DNA of 64,000 bases from Stieleria varia (GTDB lineage: Bacteria > Planctomycetota > Planctomycetia > Pirellulales > Pirellulaceae), in assembly GCF_038443385.1 (NCBI RefSeq), contig NZ_CP151726.1, forward strand, positions 3,658,001 through 3,722,000, written 5' to 3'. The notes under the pieces are model-generated. The model did not search any database and had not been told where the DNA came from. It was given only the letters and a program-made list of their open reading frames with translations. The position numbers were made by a program, and so were the translations under genes. Shown piece after piece: positions 14,586-23,402 of this stretch (the stretch's first letter is position 1; every line of letters begins with the position of its first letter).

Positions 14586-15059
14586 TTAGCTTACTTGCTC
14601 TCCAAACAGCTCTGCATACTTAGCGCGTGACCGGGTTATGACATCGATGTCTGTACCAAGCTCCACTGGCTCATTGCTACCGCAACGTTCCAGAATCAAT
14701 CGTGCCGACACCGTCACGCGGCCTTCTTTCTCCGCACTGGCTTTGACGGTGGTCAAGTTGTCGACTTGTTTGATGATCTCGGCTGTGATTTGTAGGGTTT
14801 CACCGGGAGAGAGAAAGTCACCAAACTTAGCGCCTCTGACTTCCCTCAACAACACCAATGGGCTCTCAAAATCGTCATCCAGCCGGATCAACCAGATCGC
14901 CGCTTGATGCAATGCTTCTAACATCATCACGCCGGGCATGACCGGAAATCGCGGAAAGTGATCGTTTAAGTACTCTTCGTTTGCATGCAGCGTACGCTCG
15001 GCAATCAACCGTTTGCCGGGCTCCACCGAGACGATTCGATCCAGTTGCCGAAATTTCAT
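14586..15059 (-). CDS. 3-hydroxyacyl-ACP dehydratase, FabZ-like
   Basis: 157 residues, first gene of the minus-strand fab-type cluster. The active-site motif DHFPRFPVMPGVMMLEALHQ keeps both catalytic residues (H34 and E48). The later part (VLLREVRGAKFGDFLSPGETL) matches the hot-dog family. It would dehydrate 3-hydroxyacyl-ACP to the trans-2-enoyl form in the cytoplasm. One departure is HFPRFP in place of the usual HFPGHP. It pairs with the His-less paralogue at 13399-13905, raising the possibility of a heteromer with one active subunit. A 220-bp spacer separates it from the ACP gene. Confidence 0.88.
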   Translation of the reverse strand: MKFRQLDRIVSVEPGKRLIAERTLHANEEYLNDHFPRFPVMPGVMMLEALHQAAIWLIRLDDDFESPLVLLREVRGAKFGDFLSPGETLQITAEIIKQVDNLTTVKASAEKEGRVTVSARLILERCGSNEPVELGTDIDVITRSRAKYAELFGEQVS

Positions 15060-15426
15060 GAATGCTGTGTTTTAAATTCCTTATGGACCGCCTGAACCGT
15101 CAGGTCAGCCCAATTTGTCTCATTTGACGGCCATTTTGGAAAGGGCGCTGCCGCAGTCGCCCTGGAAGCGTATTCGTGCTTCGCTGACACTACTCGCCGA
15201 ATTCGCCCGTATTTGGCTTAAATCCGACTTTTCCGCAAGGTTATCTGGATGGTTTTGCTCGGTTCCGGACCGGTAAAATAGTGACGAGTCCTGGATGTCT
15301 CAAGCGTAGTGCGGTTTTTCCCCACTCTGGTCAACTCAGATTGGCGGACACTGGGCCGTTTTGGTATCCTAAGGGAGCCGATTGCTGCCAATCGCTCCCG
15401 CCCACCCGCCTGCCGCCAGTGAAGCC
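15060..15426. promoter_or_regulatory. Divergent promoter region
   Basis: About 370 bp between the minus-strand fab cluster and the plus-strand DUF1549/DUF1553 gene. It must drive both directions. A TAAAAT box lies at about 15275 on the plus strand, without a convincing -35 at proper spacing. No repeat or small gene is seen. Confidence 0.35.
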
Positions 15427-18324
15427 ATGACGACTCGCCACGCCTCCGCGTCCGCAGCCACCCGGCTCTCGTTGCTTACCATCACATTTTGTGTCTTTCT
15501 CGGCACTGCTGTTTCGGGAGCAGATCCGGGATCCGTCGAATTCTTTGAAAATCGCATTCGCCCGGTTTTGGTTCAGAAATGCTATCGCTGTCACTCTGCT
15601 GACGCTGATGAGATCGGCGGTTCGCTGCTGCTGGACTCCAGCGACGCAATGATGGTGGGTGGCGATAGCGGACCTGCGATCCACCGAGGTGATGCCGATG
15701 CCAGCGTCTTGATCTCGGCGATAAAATACGAATCGAGCGAGATGCCTCCCGATGAGCCATTGCCCTCGTCCGTCGTGGACGACTTTGTCCTCTGGATCAA
15801 CGCTGGGGCGATGGATCCGCGTCAATCCCATGGCGCAACGATTCCCGTTCGTGACCGAATCGATTTGGATGTCGGACGCCCATTCTGGGCTTTCCGTCCG
15901 ATCGGTTCGCTGAAGTCGCCGTTTGGCCAGTCGATGACCGAGGCAACTGCGGACGGACATGCCGCTGCGAAGATCGATGCTTACTTGAGTCGAGCCCACC
16001 AAGCGACATCGTTGGTCCCGGTCGGCGTTGCGGATCCAGAAACACGATTGCGCCGCTTGGCATTTGATCTGACGGGTTTGCCGCCCAGCGACGATCTGAT
16101 GCGCCGCTGGCTTGCAGATCCGTCGCCGATCCAATGGACTCGCTTGGTAGATGAGCTGTTGACTTCACCCCAGTATGCCGAGCACTGGGCTCGACACTGG
16201 ATGGACGTTGCCCGATACGCGGACAGTAATGGCAGCGATTTCAACGCGACGCATCATGAAGCGTGGCGGTATCGTGACTATCTGATCCGCTGCATGGCTG
16301 CGGATGTACCGTTCGATCAAATGATACATCAGCAGATTGCCGGTGACCTGCTGCCTGCGGACAACGACGATCAGCGTCGCGACAATGTCGTTGCCAGCAC
16401 GTTCCTGATGTTGGGCACCAAGATGCTCAGCGAACGGGACAAAGCGAAGTTGCAACTCGACGTGGTCGACGAACAGATCGACACCATCGGTCGAGCTTTC
16501 CTCGGCATGACGCTTGGATGCGCTCGATGCCATGACCACAAGTTCGACCCCGTTCCGACGGAGGACTACTACGCGTTGGCGGGGATCTTTAAGAACACGG
16601 TCACTCTCAAGGGCGAAAGTCAGCAATACGTCAGCACGTGGAATCGAGTCAAGTTGCCCACGTCGTCAGAGCATGTTGCCGCGGTGGAAAAGTTCAACCA
16701 GCAAGAGGCCGAATTGCAGGCACGAATCAAGGAAGCGACGAAGTCCGTGGAACGTGCAAAGTCCAAATCGTCTGCGCCCCTGGCTGGCATCGTGGTCGAC
16801 GACGCGGATGCAAAGAAGGTCGGTGCTTGGACCGATTCCACCTATTCAAAAGATTTCATCGGCAAAGGCTACGTGCATGATGACAATGCCGACAAAGGAA
16901 AGTTGTCGATCTCGTTCACGACGCGAGTTCCCGAGTCGGGCATCTATGAGTTGCGACTGGCGAGTTTTCCCAACAGCAATCGCGCCGCCAAGGTTCCGGT
17001 AACCGTGCTTACCGCCGACGGTGAAAAGAAGCTGACGGTCGACGAGCGAAAAGCAGACATCGCTCCGTTTTGGATCACGCTGGGCAAGTTTCGGTTTGAG
17101 AACGACGCCGACGCGGTGGTGACGATCAGCAATGAAGGCACCTCGGGTTACGTGCTGGCCGATGCCGTTCAATGGTTGAGCGAGTCGGACTTGAAACCAG
17201 CAGAGACGAAGTCCGCCGACGCCGGCAACGATAATGCAGCGGAGGCGGCAGCCAAACAGACTTTGGCGGCGTTGCAAGAAGATTTGCGTAAACTGCGTGC
17301 GGGCAAACCGCAGCCGCTGCCCGAAGCGATGGCGCCGAGCGATTTACCCGCCGAGTCCATCAAAGACGGTTTCGTTCATATCCGTGGTGAAGTGAACAAC
17401 GTCGGCGCAGAGGTACCGCGGGGTTTCTTGCGGGTTTGCGGCAGCGATGATGCATCCATCATCAACCCCCAAGGCAGCGGTCGGTTGGAGCTGGCGTCCT
17501 GGTTGACCAACCCGGACAACCCGCTGGTCGCCCGCGTGTTTGTCAATCGAGTATGGATGCACTTGATGGGCGAAGGACTGGTTCGGACCGTCGATAACTT
17601 TGGCGAACGGGGCGAGCGTCCCAGTCACCCTCAACTGTTGGACGCGTTGGCCACGGATTTTGTGACCGATGGTTGGCATTTGAAACCGCTGATCCGAGCC
17701 ATCGTGGTGACCGATGCGTATCAACGCAGCAGCGAGTTTGATTCTCGATCCTACGCAATCGATCCAGAGAATCGTTTGTTGTGGCGGGCGCACCGACGCA
17801 GGCTGACGGCCGAGTCGATTCGTGACACGATGATATCGATCGCCGGACAACTTGATTTGCGAGGTCGCGTCGATCCGATGCAAGGGCGCGGCGTCCTGGT
17901 TTCCAGCAATGATGCAAATTCCAAAGCAAGTTTTTCGGATGTCTCCGAACCGTGCCGTTCGATCTACGTTCCCGTCGTGCGAAGCTACGTCGCACCGCTG
18001 CTGGCGTCGCTCGACGGTGCTGACCCGGACCTGTTGGTAGGTCGGCGTCCGACCACGAACGTCCCTTCACAAGCTCTCGTGTTGATCAATAGTCCCGACG
18101 TCAACCGATGGGCTGAAGCAGCCGCGCAGCGGCTGTTGGCTGAACACGACGTGTTTGATGAACGGCTGGAGGCGACCTATCGACGTTGCTTGGGACGGAT
18201 GCCCAGCAACGACGACCGACAGATGGCGGCCGATTTCTTTGACGGGCAGCTCGACTCCGCCGAACGTTGGCACGAGTACGTTGCCGCCATTTTTGCTTCC
18301 ACAGAATTCCGACTGCTGGATTGA
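15427..18324 (+). CDS. Planctomycete cytochrome-c/DUF1549/DUF1553 protein with a golvesin-like insert
   Basis: 965 residues from the ATG at 15427; the frame extends to 15382, but the chosen start gives a clean signal peptide (hydrophobic [18 protein letters not shown]). Domains in order: a PSCyt1 cytochrome domain with heme motif CYRCH (C52, C55, H56) and a distal Met region; DUF1549 (about 180-400, with [16 protein letters not shown]); a predicted coiled-coil stretch; a beta-rich module at about 465-580 resembling the golvesin C-terminal domain (ends [10 protein letters not shown]); and DUF1553 (about 680-960, with [22 protein letters not shown]). It is exported to the periplasm or paryphoplasm. 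These proteins are abundant in planctomycetes, always beside DUF1501 partners as here; a role in breakdown of complex polysaccharides is suspected but unproven. Confidence 0.92.
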   Translation: MTTRHASASAATRLSLLTITFCVFLGTAVSGADPGSVEFFENRIRPVLVQKCYRCHSADADEIGGSLLLDSSDAMMVGGDSGPAIHRGDADASVLISAIKYESSEMPPDEPLPSSVVDDFVLWINAGAMDPRQSHGATIPVRDRIDLDVGRPFWAFRPIGSLKSPFGQSMTEATADGHAAAKIDAYLSRAHQATSLVPVGVADPETRLRRLAFDLTGLPPSDDLMRRWLADPSPIQWTRLVDELLTSPQYAEHWARHWMDVARYADSNGSDFNATHHEAWRYRDYLIRCMAADVPFDQMIHQQIAGDLLPADNDDQRRDNVVASTFLMLGTKMLSERDKAKLQLDVVDEQIDTIGRAFLGMTLGCARCHDHKFDPVPTEDYYALAGIFKNTVTLKGESQQYVSTWNRVKLPTSSEHVAAVEKFNQQEAELQARIKEATKSVERAKSKSSAPLAGIVVDDADAKKVGAWTDSTYSKDFIGKGYVHDDNADKGKLSISFTTRVPESGIYELRLASFPNSNRAAKVPVTVLTADGEKKLTVDERKADIAPFWITLGKFRFENDADAVVTISNEGTSGYVLADAVQWLSESDLKPAETKSADAGNDNAAEAAAKQTLAALQEDLRKLRAGKPQPLPEAMAPSDLPAESIKDGFVHIRGEVNNVGAEVPRGFLRVCGSDDASIINPQGSGRLELASWLTNPDNPLVARVFVNRVWMHLMGEGLVRTVDNFGERGERPSHPQLLDALATDFVTDGWHLKPLIRAIVVTDAYQRSSEFDSRSYAIDPENRLLWRAHRRRLTAESIRDTMISIAGQLDLRGRVDPMQGRGVLVSSNDANSKASFSDVSEPCRSIYVPVVRSYVAPLLASLDGADPDLLVGRRPTTNVPSQALVLINSPDVNRWAEAAAQRLLAEHDVFDERLEATYRRCLGRMPSNDDRQMAADFFDGQLDSAERWHEYVAAIFASTEFRLLD

Positions 18325-18328
18325 AACC

Positions 18329-19708
18329 ATGACCCAACCCGTATTGTCACGCCGTCAGTTCGGTGCAATGAGCAGTTTCGCACTCGGCTCGTTGACCGTG
18401 TCCGCCTTCGCGCCCTTCGGGCGTGCCGTCGCCGGGCCTGCAGTTGATCAACCACACGTCCCGCCTCGTGTGCGCCGCGTGATCTTTTTGTTCATGCATG
18501 GTGGTCCCAGTCACGTCGACACGTTTGACTACAAACCTTTGCTGAAACGTGATGACGGCAAGCCGTTGCCGTTTGCTCTGCCAGCCAACATCAGTGCCAA
18601 GCCGACTTTGTTGAACGGTCCTTGGGAGTTCAAGCAACGTGGGCAGTCCGGATTGTGGGTCAGCGACCTGCTGCCCCACATGGCGTCGGTCGCTGACGAT
18701 CTGTGCGTAATTCGTAGCATGCACACCAAAGGCCAATCACATGGTCAAGCCGTCGGAATGATCAACACCGGCAGTGACAACTTGGTGCGTCCCAGCATGG
18801 GCGCTTGGGTCAGCTACGCATTGGGTAGTGATCACCCAGACTTGCCAGCGCACGTCGCGATCGGTCCGGCGACTGCGCACGGTGGACCGCGAAACTACGG
18901 GGCCGCGTTCTTACCCGCGATGCACCAAGCCACGGTCGTGGGCAGCAACGGAAAACCCGGTGACGGTAAGATCGCGCATCTGGACGGTCCCTTTGACGAT
19001 GCCCGGATCGATCGCCGCTTGGATTTGATCCAAGCCATGAACCAAAGGCACTTGGCCAGCAGTGGTCCTGATCGCGAAATCGAAGGCGCGATCCAAGCGG
19101 TTGATTTGGCATCACGGATGCGGTCAGCCGCGCCAGAGGTTTTTGACCTGGATCGGGAATCTGAATCGACGCGTCGGGAGTACGGCATCGGAGAAAAGGA
19201 AACTGATTCGTTCGGCAGCAGCTGCTTGCTGGCACGTCGTTTGGCGGAGGCCGGTGTCCGGTTCATCACGGTCAGCAGTGGACAAGTCTGGGATCAGCAC
19301 GGCAACCTCAAGGCAGGTCATGAAAAGAATGCCGCAGCGACAGACTTGCCGATCGCGACCTTGATCCGTGATTTGAAACGCCGTGGGCTGTGGGACGATA
19401 CCTTGATCGTTTGGGGCGGCGAATTCGGACGTACACCTGTGGTCCAAGGCAGCAACGGACGTGACCACAATCCACAGGGATTCTCGGTGGTCCTCTCCGG
19501 CGGCGGCGTGCGAGGTGGTTATGCTCACGGTGAAACGGACGAGTATGGCTACTACGCGAGGCGAAATCGCGTTCACATGCATGACCTGCATGCCACGATC
19601 TTGCATCAGTTGGGGATCGATCACGAGCGATTGACGTACCGCTACGCGGGCCGCGATTTTCGCTTGACGGATATCCACGGAGAAGTCGTCCACGAAATTC
19701 TGGCGTGA
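18329..19708 (+). CDS. DUF1501 protein, Tat-exported
   Basis: 459 residues from the ATG at 18329, 4 nt after the stop of the DUF1549/DUF1553 gene. The N-terminus has a twin-arginine signal (SRRQFG followed by a hydrophobic stretch ending AVAG). The mature part has the alkaline-phosphatase-superfamily look of DUF1501: [43 protein letters not shown] and [21 protein letters not shown]. In that superfamily such His/Asp clusters bind metal, and a sulfatase- or phosphatase-like role is often suggested. It is folded before export and works with its cytochrome-domain neighbour, given the invariant gene pairing in planctomycetes. Confidence 0.93.
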   Translation: MTQPVLSRRQFGAMSSFALGSLTVSAFAPFGRAVAGPAVDQPHVPPRVRRVIFLFMHGGPSHVDTFDYKPLLKRDDGKPLPFALPANISAKPTLLNGPWEFKQRGQSGLWVSDLLPHMASVADDLCVIRSMHTKGQSHGQAVGMINTGSDNLVRPSMGAWVSYALGSDHPDLPAHVAIGPATAHGGPRNYGAAFLPAMHQATVVGSNGKPGDGKIAHLDGPFDDARIDRRLDLIQAMNQRHLASSGPDREIEGAIQAVDLASRMRSAAPEVFDLDRESESTRREYGIGEKETDSFGSSCLLARRLAEAGVRFITVSSGQVWDQHGNLKAGHEKNAAATDLPIATLIRDLKRRGLWDDTLIVWGGEFGRTPVVQGSNGRDHNPQGFSVVLSGGGVRGGYAHGETDEYGYYARRNRVHMHDLHATILHQLGIDHERLTYRYAGRDFRLTDIHGEVVHEILA

Positions 19709-19805
19709 TGGGCGCGTCGCTTGGACACTTGGTGGGCTCTTTGATCAGAGACGGACTCAATGACGGCAATGCCGCCTCTCGGATCATCCCTCATCAGGAC
19801 GCGTC

Positions 19806-20477
19806 ATGACACGGATTTCACACAGCCTGCTGGATCCCTTGATCGGACCCAGGATCAAAGCACTGTATCCTCATTTGCGTTTGCCCCGATCGTTGCCACC
19901 CGAGGCGATTGTACTGGCAGGTCATCTCAGCGCGATCGCCGGAGCCGTCGGCTTTGCGTTCTCGACGCGGTTCTGGTGGGGCGGGGTGCTGGCGGCGATC
20001 GGCGTCGCAGGCAATCACGCTGCGGACTGCTTGGACGGTACCCACGCGCGGCAAACGGGGCAGTGTCGCAACGGCGGTGAATTGCTGGACCATTTCACCG
20101 ACCCGCTCAGTTTTGCTTATTGGATGATCGGCATCGCGGTGGCATGCGGTCGGCTGGATATCGGTTTGGCTGCCGTCTGCTGCTTGTTCGCCTTTGCCGT
20201 GTTGACCAATATCAAAGCCAAGATGACTGGCGAGTTCCAGTTGGCAGCGTTTGGCCCGACGGAGTTCAAGACGGGATTGGTGCTGCTGGGAATTGTTTTC
20301 TCGTCGATGGTCGGCTTTTCGGTGACGCCGGATTTGCGTGTCCAGATTGCGACATGGGTCTATGCAGCGATGACGCTCAGCGGTTGCTGTTTTCTGGTTT
20401 GGCAGTTGGTTTCGTCGATACGCGAAGTCAACCAGAGTGCTGCGCCGGCCGACACCAGCGAATGGGTGTGCCGGTAA
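19806..20477 (+). CDS. CDP-alcohol phosphatidyltransferase family membrane protein
   Basis: 223 residues with about six hydrophobic segments. The complete family signature D-G-x2-A-R-x8-G-x3-D-x3-D is present: DGTHARQTGQCRNGGELLDHFTD. It transfers a phosphoalcohol from a CDP-activated donor to an acceptor alcohol in the inner membrane, using Mg2+ or Mn2+. Substrates cannot be told from the sequence; phospholipid head-group or phosphatidylinositol-phosphate-type synthesis are options. It follows the DUF1501 gene after 97 bp on the same strand, a spacing that allows but does not prove co-transcription. It is convergent with the RRM gene. Confidence 0.9.
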   Translation: MTRISHSLLDPLIGPRIKALYPHLRLPRSLPPEAIVLAGHLSAIAGAVGFAFSTRFWWGGVLAAIGVAGNHAADCLDGTHARQTGQCRNGGELLDHFTDPLSFAYWMIGIAVACGRLDIGLAAVCCLFAFAVLTNIKAKMTGEFQLAAFGPTEFKTGLVLLGIVFSSMVGFSVTPDLRVQIATWVYAAMTLSGCCFLVWQLVSSIREVNQSAAPADTSEWVCR

Positions 20478-20521
20478 ACCAATGGTGATGGGCGAGAGGA
20501 GCCCAAGAGATTCAGAATCGT

Positions 20522-20546
20522 ACTAGGACGGACGAGCCGTCCCAGT
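20522..20546. terminator. Hairpin between convergent genes
   Basis: GGACGG (20526-20531) pairs with CCGTCC (20537-20542) around a 5-nt loop. Flanking TACT and AGTA extend the stem past one mismatch. It lies between the convergent phosphatidyltransferase and RRM genes, so it may terminate in both directions. No strong T-run follows. Confidence 0.5.
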
Positions 20547-20636
20547 ATCAATCCTGAACTTTATTCAGAGATCACCTTGCCGTATCGTTCAATACGCTGG
20601 CCGGGGATCCAAAGAGAATCGTCAACGACGATCTGA

Positions 20637-20933
20637 TTACCAGCGGTTTCCGCCGCCACCGCCGCCGCCACCGCCGCCGCCGCGGGACGAGCGTTCGTGT
20701 GGACGAGCTTCGTTCACACGGAGAGGACGTCCGTCAAAATCTTGACCGTCCAAACCTTCGATCGCTTTTTGAGCGTCTGAGTCGCCCATGGTCACAAAAC
20801 CGAATCCGCGGGACCGGCCCGTGTCACGGTCCATCATGACGATTGCATCGTCGACTTCGCCATACTCGCTAAAAATCTCTTTCAACTTGTCGGTGGTCAC
20901 ACCCCAGGCCAAGTTACCCACATACATCTTCAT
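20637..20933 (-). CDS. Glycine-rich RRM RNA-binding protein
   Basis: 98 residues from the ATG at 20933 (MKMYVGNL); the frame extends further upstream, but the RRM begins here. A single RRM fills residues 1-80: RNP2 MYVGNL and RNP1 RGFGFVTM, with typical LKEIFSEYGEVDDAIVMMDRDTGRSRG between. The C-terminus is a short tail with 11 consecutive glycines ending NRW. Bacterial single-RRM proteins of this type (as in cyanobacteria, where some are cold-induced) bind RNA and are thought to act as RNA chaperones. It is a monocistronic cytoplasmic protein with its own upstream region. Confidence 0.93.
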   Translation of the reverse strand: MKMYVGNLAWGVTTDKLKEIFSEYGEVDDAIVMMDRDTGRSRGFGFVTMGDSDAQKAIEGLDGQDFDGRPLRVNEARPHERSSRGGGGGGGGGGGNRW

Positions 20934-20971
20934 CGAAACACATACTCCAAAACAAAGGCCTGTCTCAAATC

Positions 20972-21003
20972 GCATCACTGAACCAGCGCATCACTGAACC
21001 AGC
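20972..21003. repeat. 16-bp tandem repeat upstream of the RRM gene
   Basis: Two exact tandem copies of GCATCACTGAACCAGC are followed by a partial third (GCTACACTGAA). It is 40-70 nt upstream of the RRM start and could lie in its promoter or 5' UTR. A regulatory role is a guess. Confidence 0.6.
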
Positions 21004-21163
21004 GCTACACTGAATGGACGATGCACAGCAAAAAGACAGAACCTCAACCGAATGCACAGGCGACATCCGCCCGCGCTCTGACGGCGATTGTAGCGGCTGA
21101 CCCAGGCCAGTGCAGGTCAGAAAAGACGGAAAGTGTCCGAATCGTTCCGATTCTTATCGAACG

Positions 21164-23392
21164 CTAAATCCCATGCGTGGAGTCGATTCGGACCGAAATC
21201 CACCGCAAAAGATGCCGCCAAACGTAGCTGCCCAGGGACTCCTGTCGCTGACGCATGTGCACGAGTCCCGTTTGCCCGCTGCGGACACGACAGCTTTCTT
21301 TGGCCGGCAAAGTCACGTGCATGGCGTATCGGGGCTCCAAAAGCAACAGTTCGGCGCTTGGTTTTCCCTGCCGTTTCGCACCTTCGCCGACCGTGGCATG
21401 CGATCTGGTTTCCTCGAACTGGCCCCGGTCCACGACGGCTAATGGCCCGCCGTAGGCACCTGCAAAGGCAAAGTGGGGCAGATCGTTTTGAACCCGAGGC
21501 GTGATTTTCCGGATCATCCCTCGGCTCAAATCATCCTGTCCCCAAATCCGAATCTGCACCTCTTTGTCCACAACACCGGTCAAGGACTGCCCGTCGTCTT
21601 GGCTGACCAAAGCGATGGCCTCCTTGTGATCGGGGTGTCCCATGTGCAACAACTCTTGACCCGCCCTGACGAACTTACCAGGCAGTTCCACTTCCTCCAT
21701 CAAAATGACTTCTCCATCCAGCGGAGCACGAATGGTGAGTTCATTGATCTCTCGGTCGAGTTCAGCAAGCTGTTTTTCGTACGCCAAGACGTTTTCGTTC
21801 TCGACTTGCCACAATGAAACCTCGCCGCTGCTGCGTACGCCAGAGGCAGTCAAGCGAGACTCACGCAACTGCGTCGCTAGCTGATCGCGTCGAGAAATCA
21901 GTTCATCGTTTCGCAAAGTGATCAGTGGCGTTCCGCGTTTGACTAAATCTTGTGTGCTGACATGAACCGTTTCGACAAATCCCGACGTCACACTTCGCAC
22001 CACCGCGCCGGGTTCATAGGCGATCGTGATCGGTGCGGTGATGACCGTCGGCGCCGGCAATAGGATTCCGCTCAGCACACAAGCCGTGACGATGGTTCCA
22101 AGGCACATGCCGAATCGTTTGCGATCAGGTTGCTCAAACTCGCTGCCTCGAACGATGAACCGCAATAGACCGACGGTCGGGATCGCAACCCACAGTCCCA
22201 CCGCAAAAACCGCAATGACGAAACCGATCCCCGGCAGCAGGTTGGCAGCACCTAGGATCAGGGAAAAACAGATGATGATTCGCCACACGAATGCGCCGAC
22301 TCCGTACGCACGAACGATCGCTCCTCGGCGTCCCGCCCAGGGAATGGGACGCGACGGCAATCCAATAAAGACTTGACGACCGATGCCGTTTACAAAGTGT
22401 TGTCCGTGCTTGGCAAGGTTGGGCAATTCCAACCAATCGGCCAGCATGTGATAGCCGTCGAACTTCATCAACGGATTGAGGTTGAACAAGAGCGTGTTCA
22501 CACCGGCAGCGAGCATCATGTTGACGCAAATTTGACTGGTCATTCCCGGGCCGACTCGGACCCATACCAAGGTTGCGATCGCGGCAAGCCAGGTTTCTGC
22601 CAGCATGCCAGCGGCGGAAACCAGAATACGATGGTATTTGTTGCTGAATCGCCATGCGCTCGTCACATCGACGTAGGGCAGTGGAATCAGCAGCAGAAAC
22701 AACACGCCGCATCCGGCAACACGACCGCCGAATCGATGACAAGCAACGGCATGGGCTGACTCGTGGATCAGTTTCAGGACACACCAAGTGATTCCAAACC
22801 AGATCCACGTATCTCGACTGTGGATGTTCAACTGACTGAGCGAAAAACGCTCCGACTCCGCTGCGAACGACACGATCGCCCACAGCATCGTGGCCACCCA
22901 AGCAATGCCCATCGGCCAGGTGATGACGTATCGGGCGACGCTGGTGAGTTTGTCAACCAAGCGAGCGGGATTTCCGAGTGGGATTCGAACGCTGATCGGA
23001 TTGAGTTGCTGTTGCAGCTTTGTATCCGCGGCTTCACGTCGCACCTTTCGCTGGCGACTGGCGGAGGTGGACGCTTTGGTGACCGCCAGTCCAGATTCGA
23101 CGAGCCATTTGCACAACTGCGCAGCCTCCTGCTCCGACAACGCATCTTCGCCCAAGATGCCACATGTCATGGACATCGCAGTGGCCAGCGTCGTCTTGCC
23201 ATCCAATAGAGACAGGAACGTGTACTCTGCTTTGCCGACTCGGTAAAAGGAGCCGGACGACGTGTCTTCGATCAAATAGCTGGTCAGGTAACGACCTTGT
23301 TGAAGCGAAAATCGCAGCGTTTCTCGAAGCCGCAATCTTGCATCACCGAGTTCGAACGTGCTGGCGTCTTGCAGATGGTGAATGTCGTTCAT
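21164..23392 (-). CDS. PqqD-like/M50 site-2-protease-like/HlyD adaptor fusion
   Basis: 742 residues, last gene of the giant-protein operon. Residues about 20-105 look like a PqqD-type winged-helix domain (GSFYRVGKAEYTFLSLLDGKTT). Membrane segments follow, with the M50 zinc motif HESAH (H210, E211, H214) and the distal NPLMKFDGYHM motif (D312), so the protease site is complete. After about residue 425, another TM segment leads to a HlyD/biotinyl-lipoyl adaptor domain with a coiled-coil hairpin (PLDGEVILMEEVELPGKFVRAGQEL). Such M50-HlyD fusions occur in peptide and protein export loci. It could process the giant protein or an adaptor, or link the inner membrane to an outer-membrane channel. It starts 10 nt after the upstream gene; no TolC gene is in the window. 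Confidence 0.85.
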   Translation of the reverse strand: MNDIHHLQDASTFELGDARLRLRETLRFSLQQGRYLTSYLIEDTSSGSFYRVGKAEYTFLSLLDGKTTLATAMSMTCGILGEDALSEQEAAQLCKWLVESGLAVTKASTSASRQRKVRREAADTKLQQQLNPISVRIPLGNPARLVDKLTSVARYVITWPMGIAWVATMLWAIVSFAAESERFSLSQLNIHSRDTWIWFGITWCVLKLIHESAHAVACHRFGGRVAGCGVLFLLLIPLPYVDVTSAWRFSNKYHRILVSAAGMLAETWLAAIATLVWVRVGPGMTSQICVNMMLAAGVNTLLFNLNPLMKFDGYHMLADWLELPNLAKHGQHFVNGIGRQVFIGLPSRPIPWAGRRGAIVRAYGVGAFVWRIIICFSLILGAANLLPGIGFVIAVFAVGLWVAIPTVGLLRFIVRGSEFEQPDRKRFGMCLGTIVTACVLSGILLPAPTVITAPITIAYEPGAVVRSVTSGFVETVHVSTQDLVKRGTPLITLRNDELISRRDQLATQLRESRLTASGVRSSGEVSLWQVENENVLAYEKQLAELDREINELTIRAPLDGEVILMEEVELPGKFVRAGQELLHMGHPDHKEAIALVSQDDGQSLTGVVDKEVQIRIWGQDDLSRGMIRKITPRVQNDLPHFAFAGAYGGPLAVVDRGQFEETRSHATVGEGAKRQGKPSAELLLLEPRYAMHVTLPAKESCRVRSGQTGLVHMRQRQESLGSYVWRHLLRWISVRIDSTHGI

Positions 23393-23402
23393 CGTCGATC
23401 GC

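Noticed and set aside
15331-16134. 267-codon minus-strand frame
   Set aside because: Overlaps the signal peptide and heme domain of the DUF1549/DUF1553 gene and has shadow-type composition.
19709-19805. Possible terminator between the DUF1501 and phosphatidyltransferase genes
   Set aside because: Only imperfect dyads (around TGATCAGAGACGG) without a T-run; support is too weak.
22134-22901. 255-codon minus-strand frame in a second reading frame
   Set aside because: Overlaps the M50 membrane domain gene; Arg/Cys/His-rich composition indicates an off-frame shadow.
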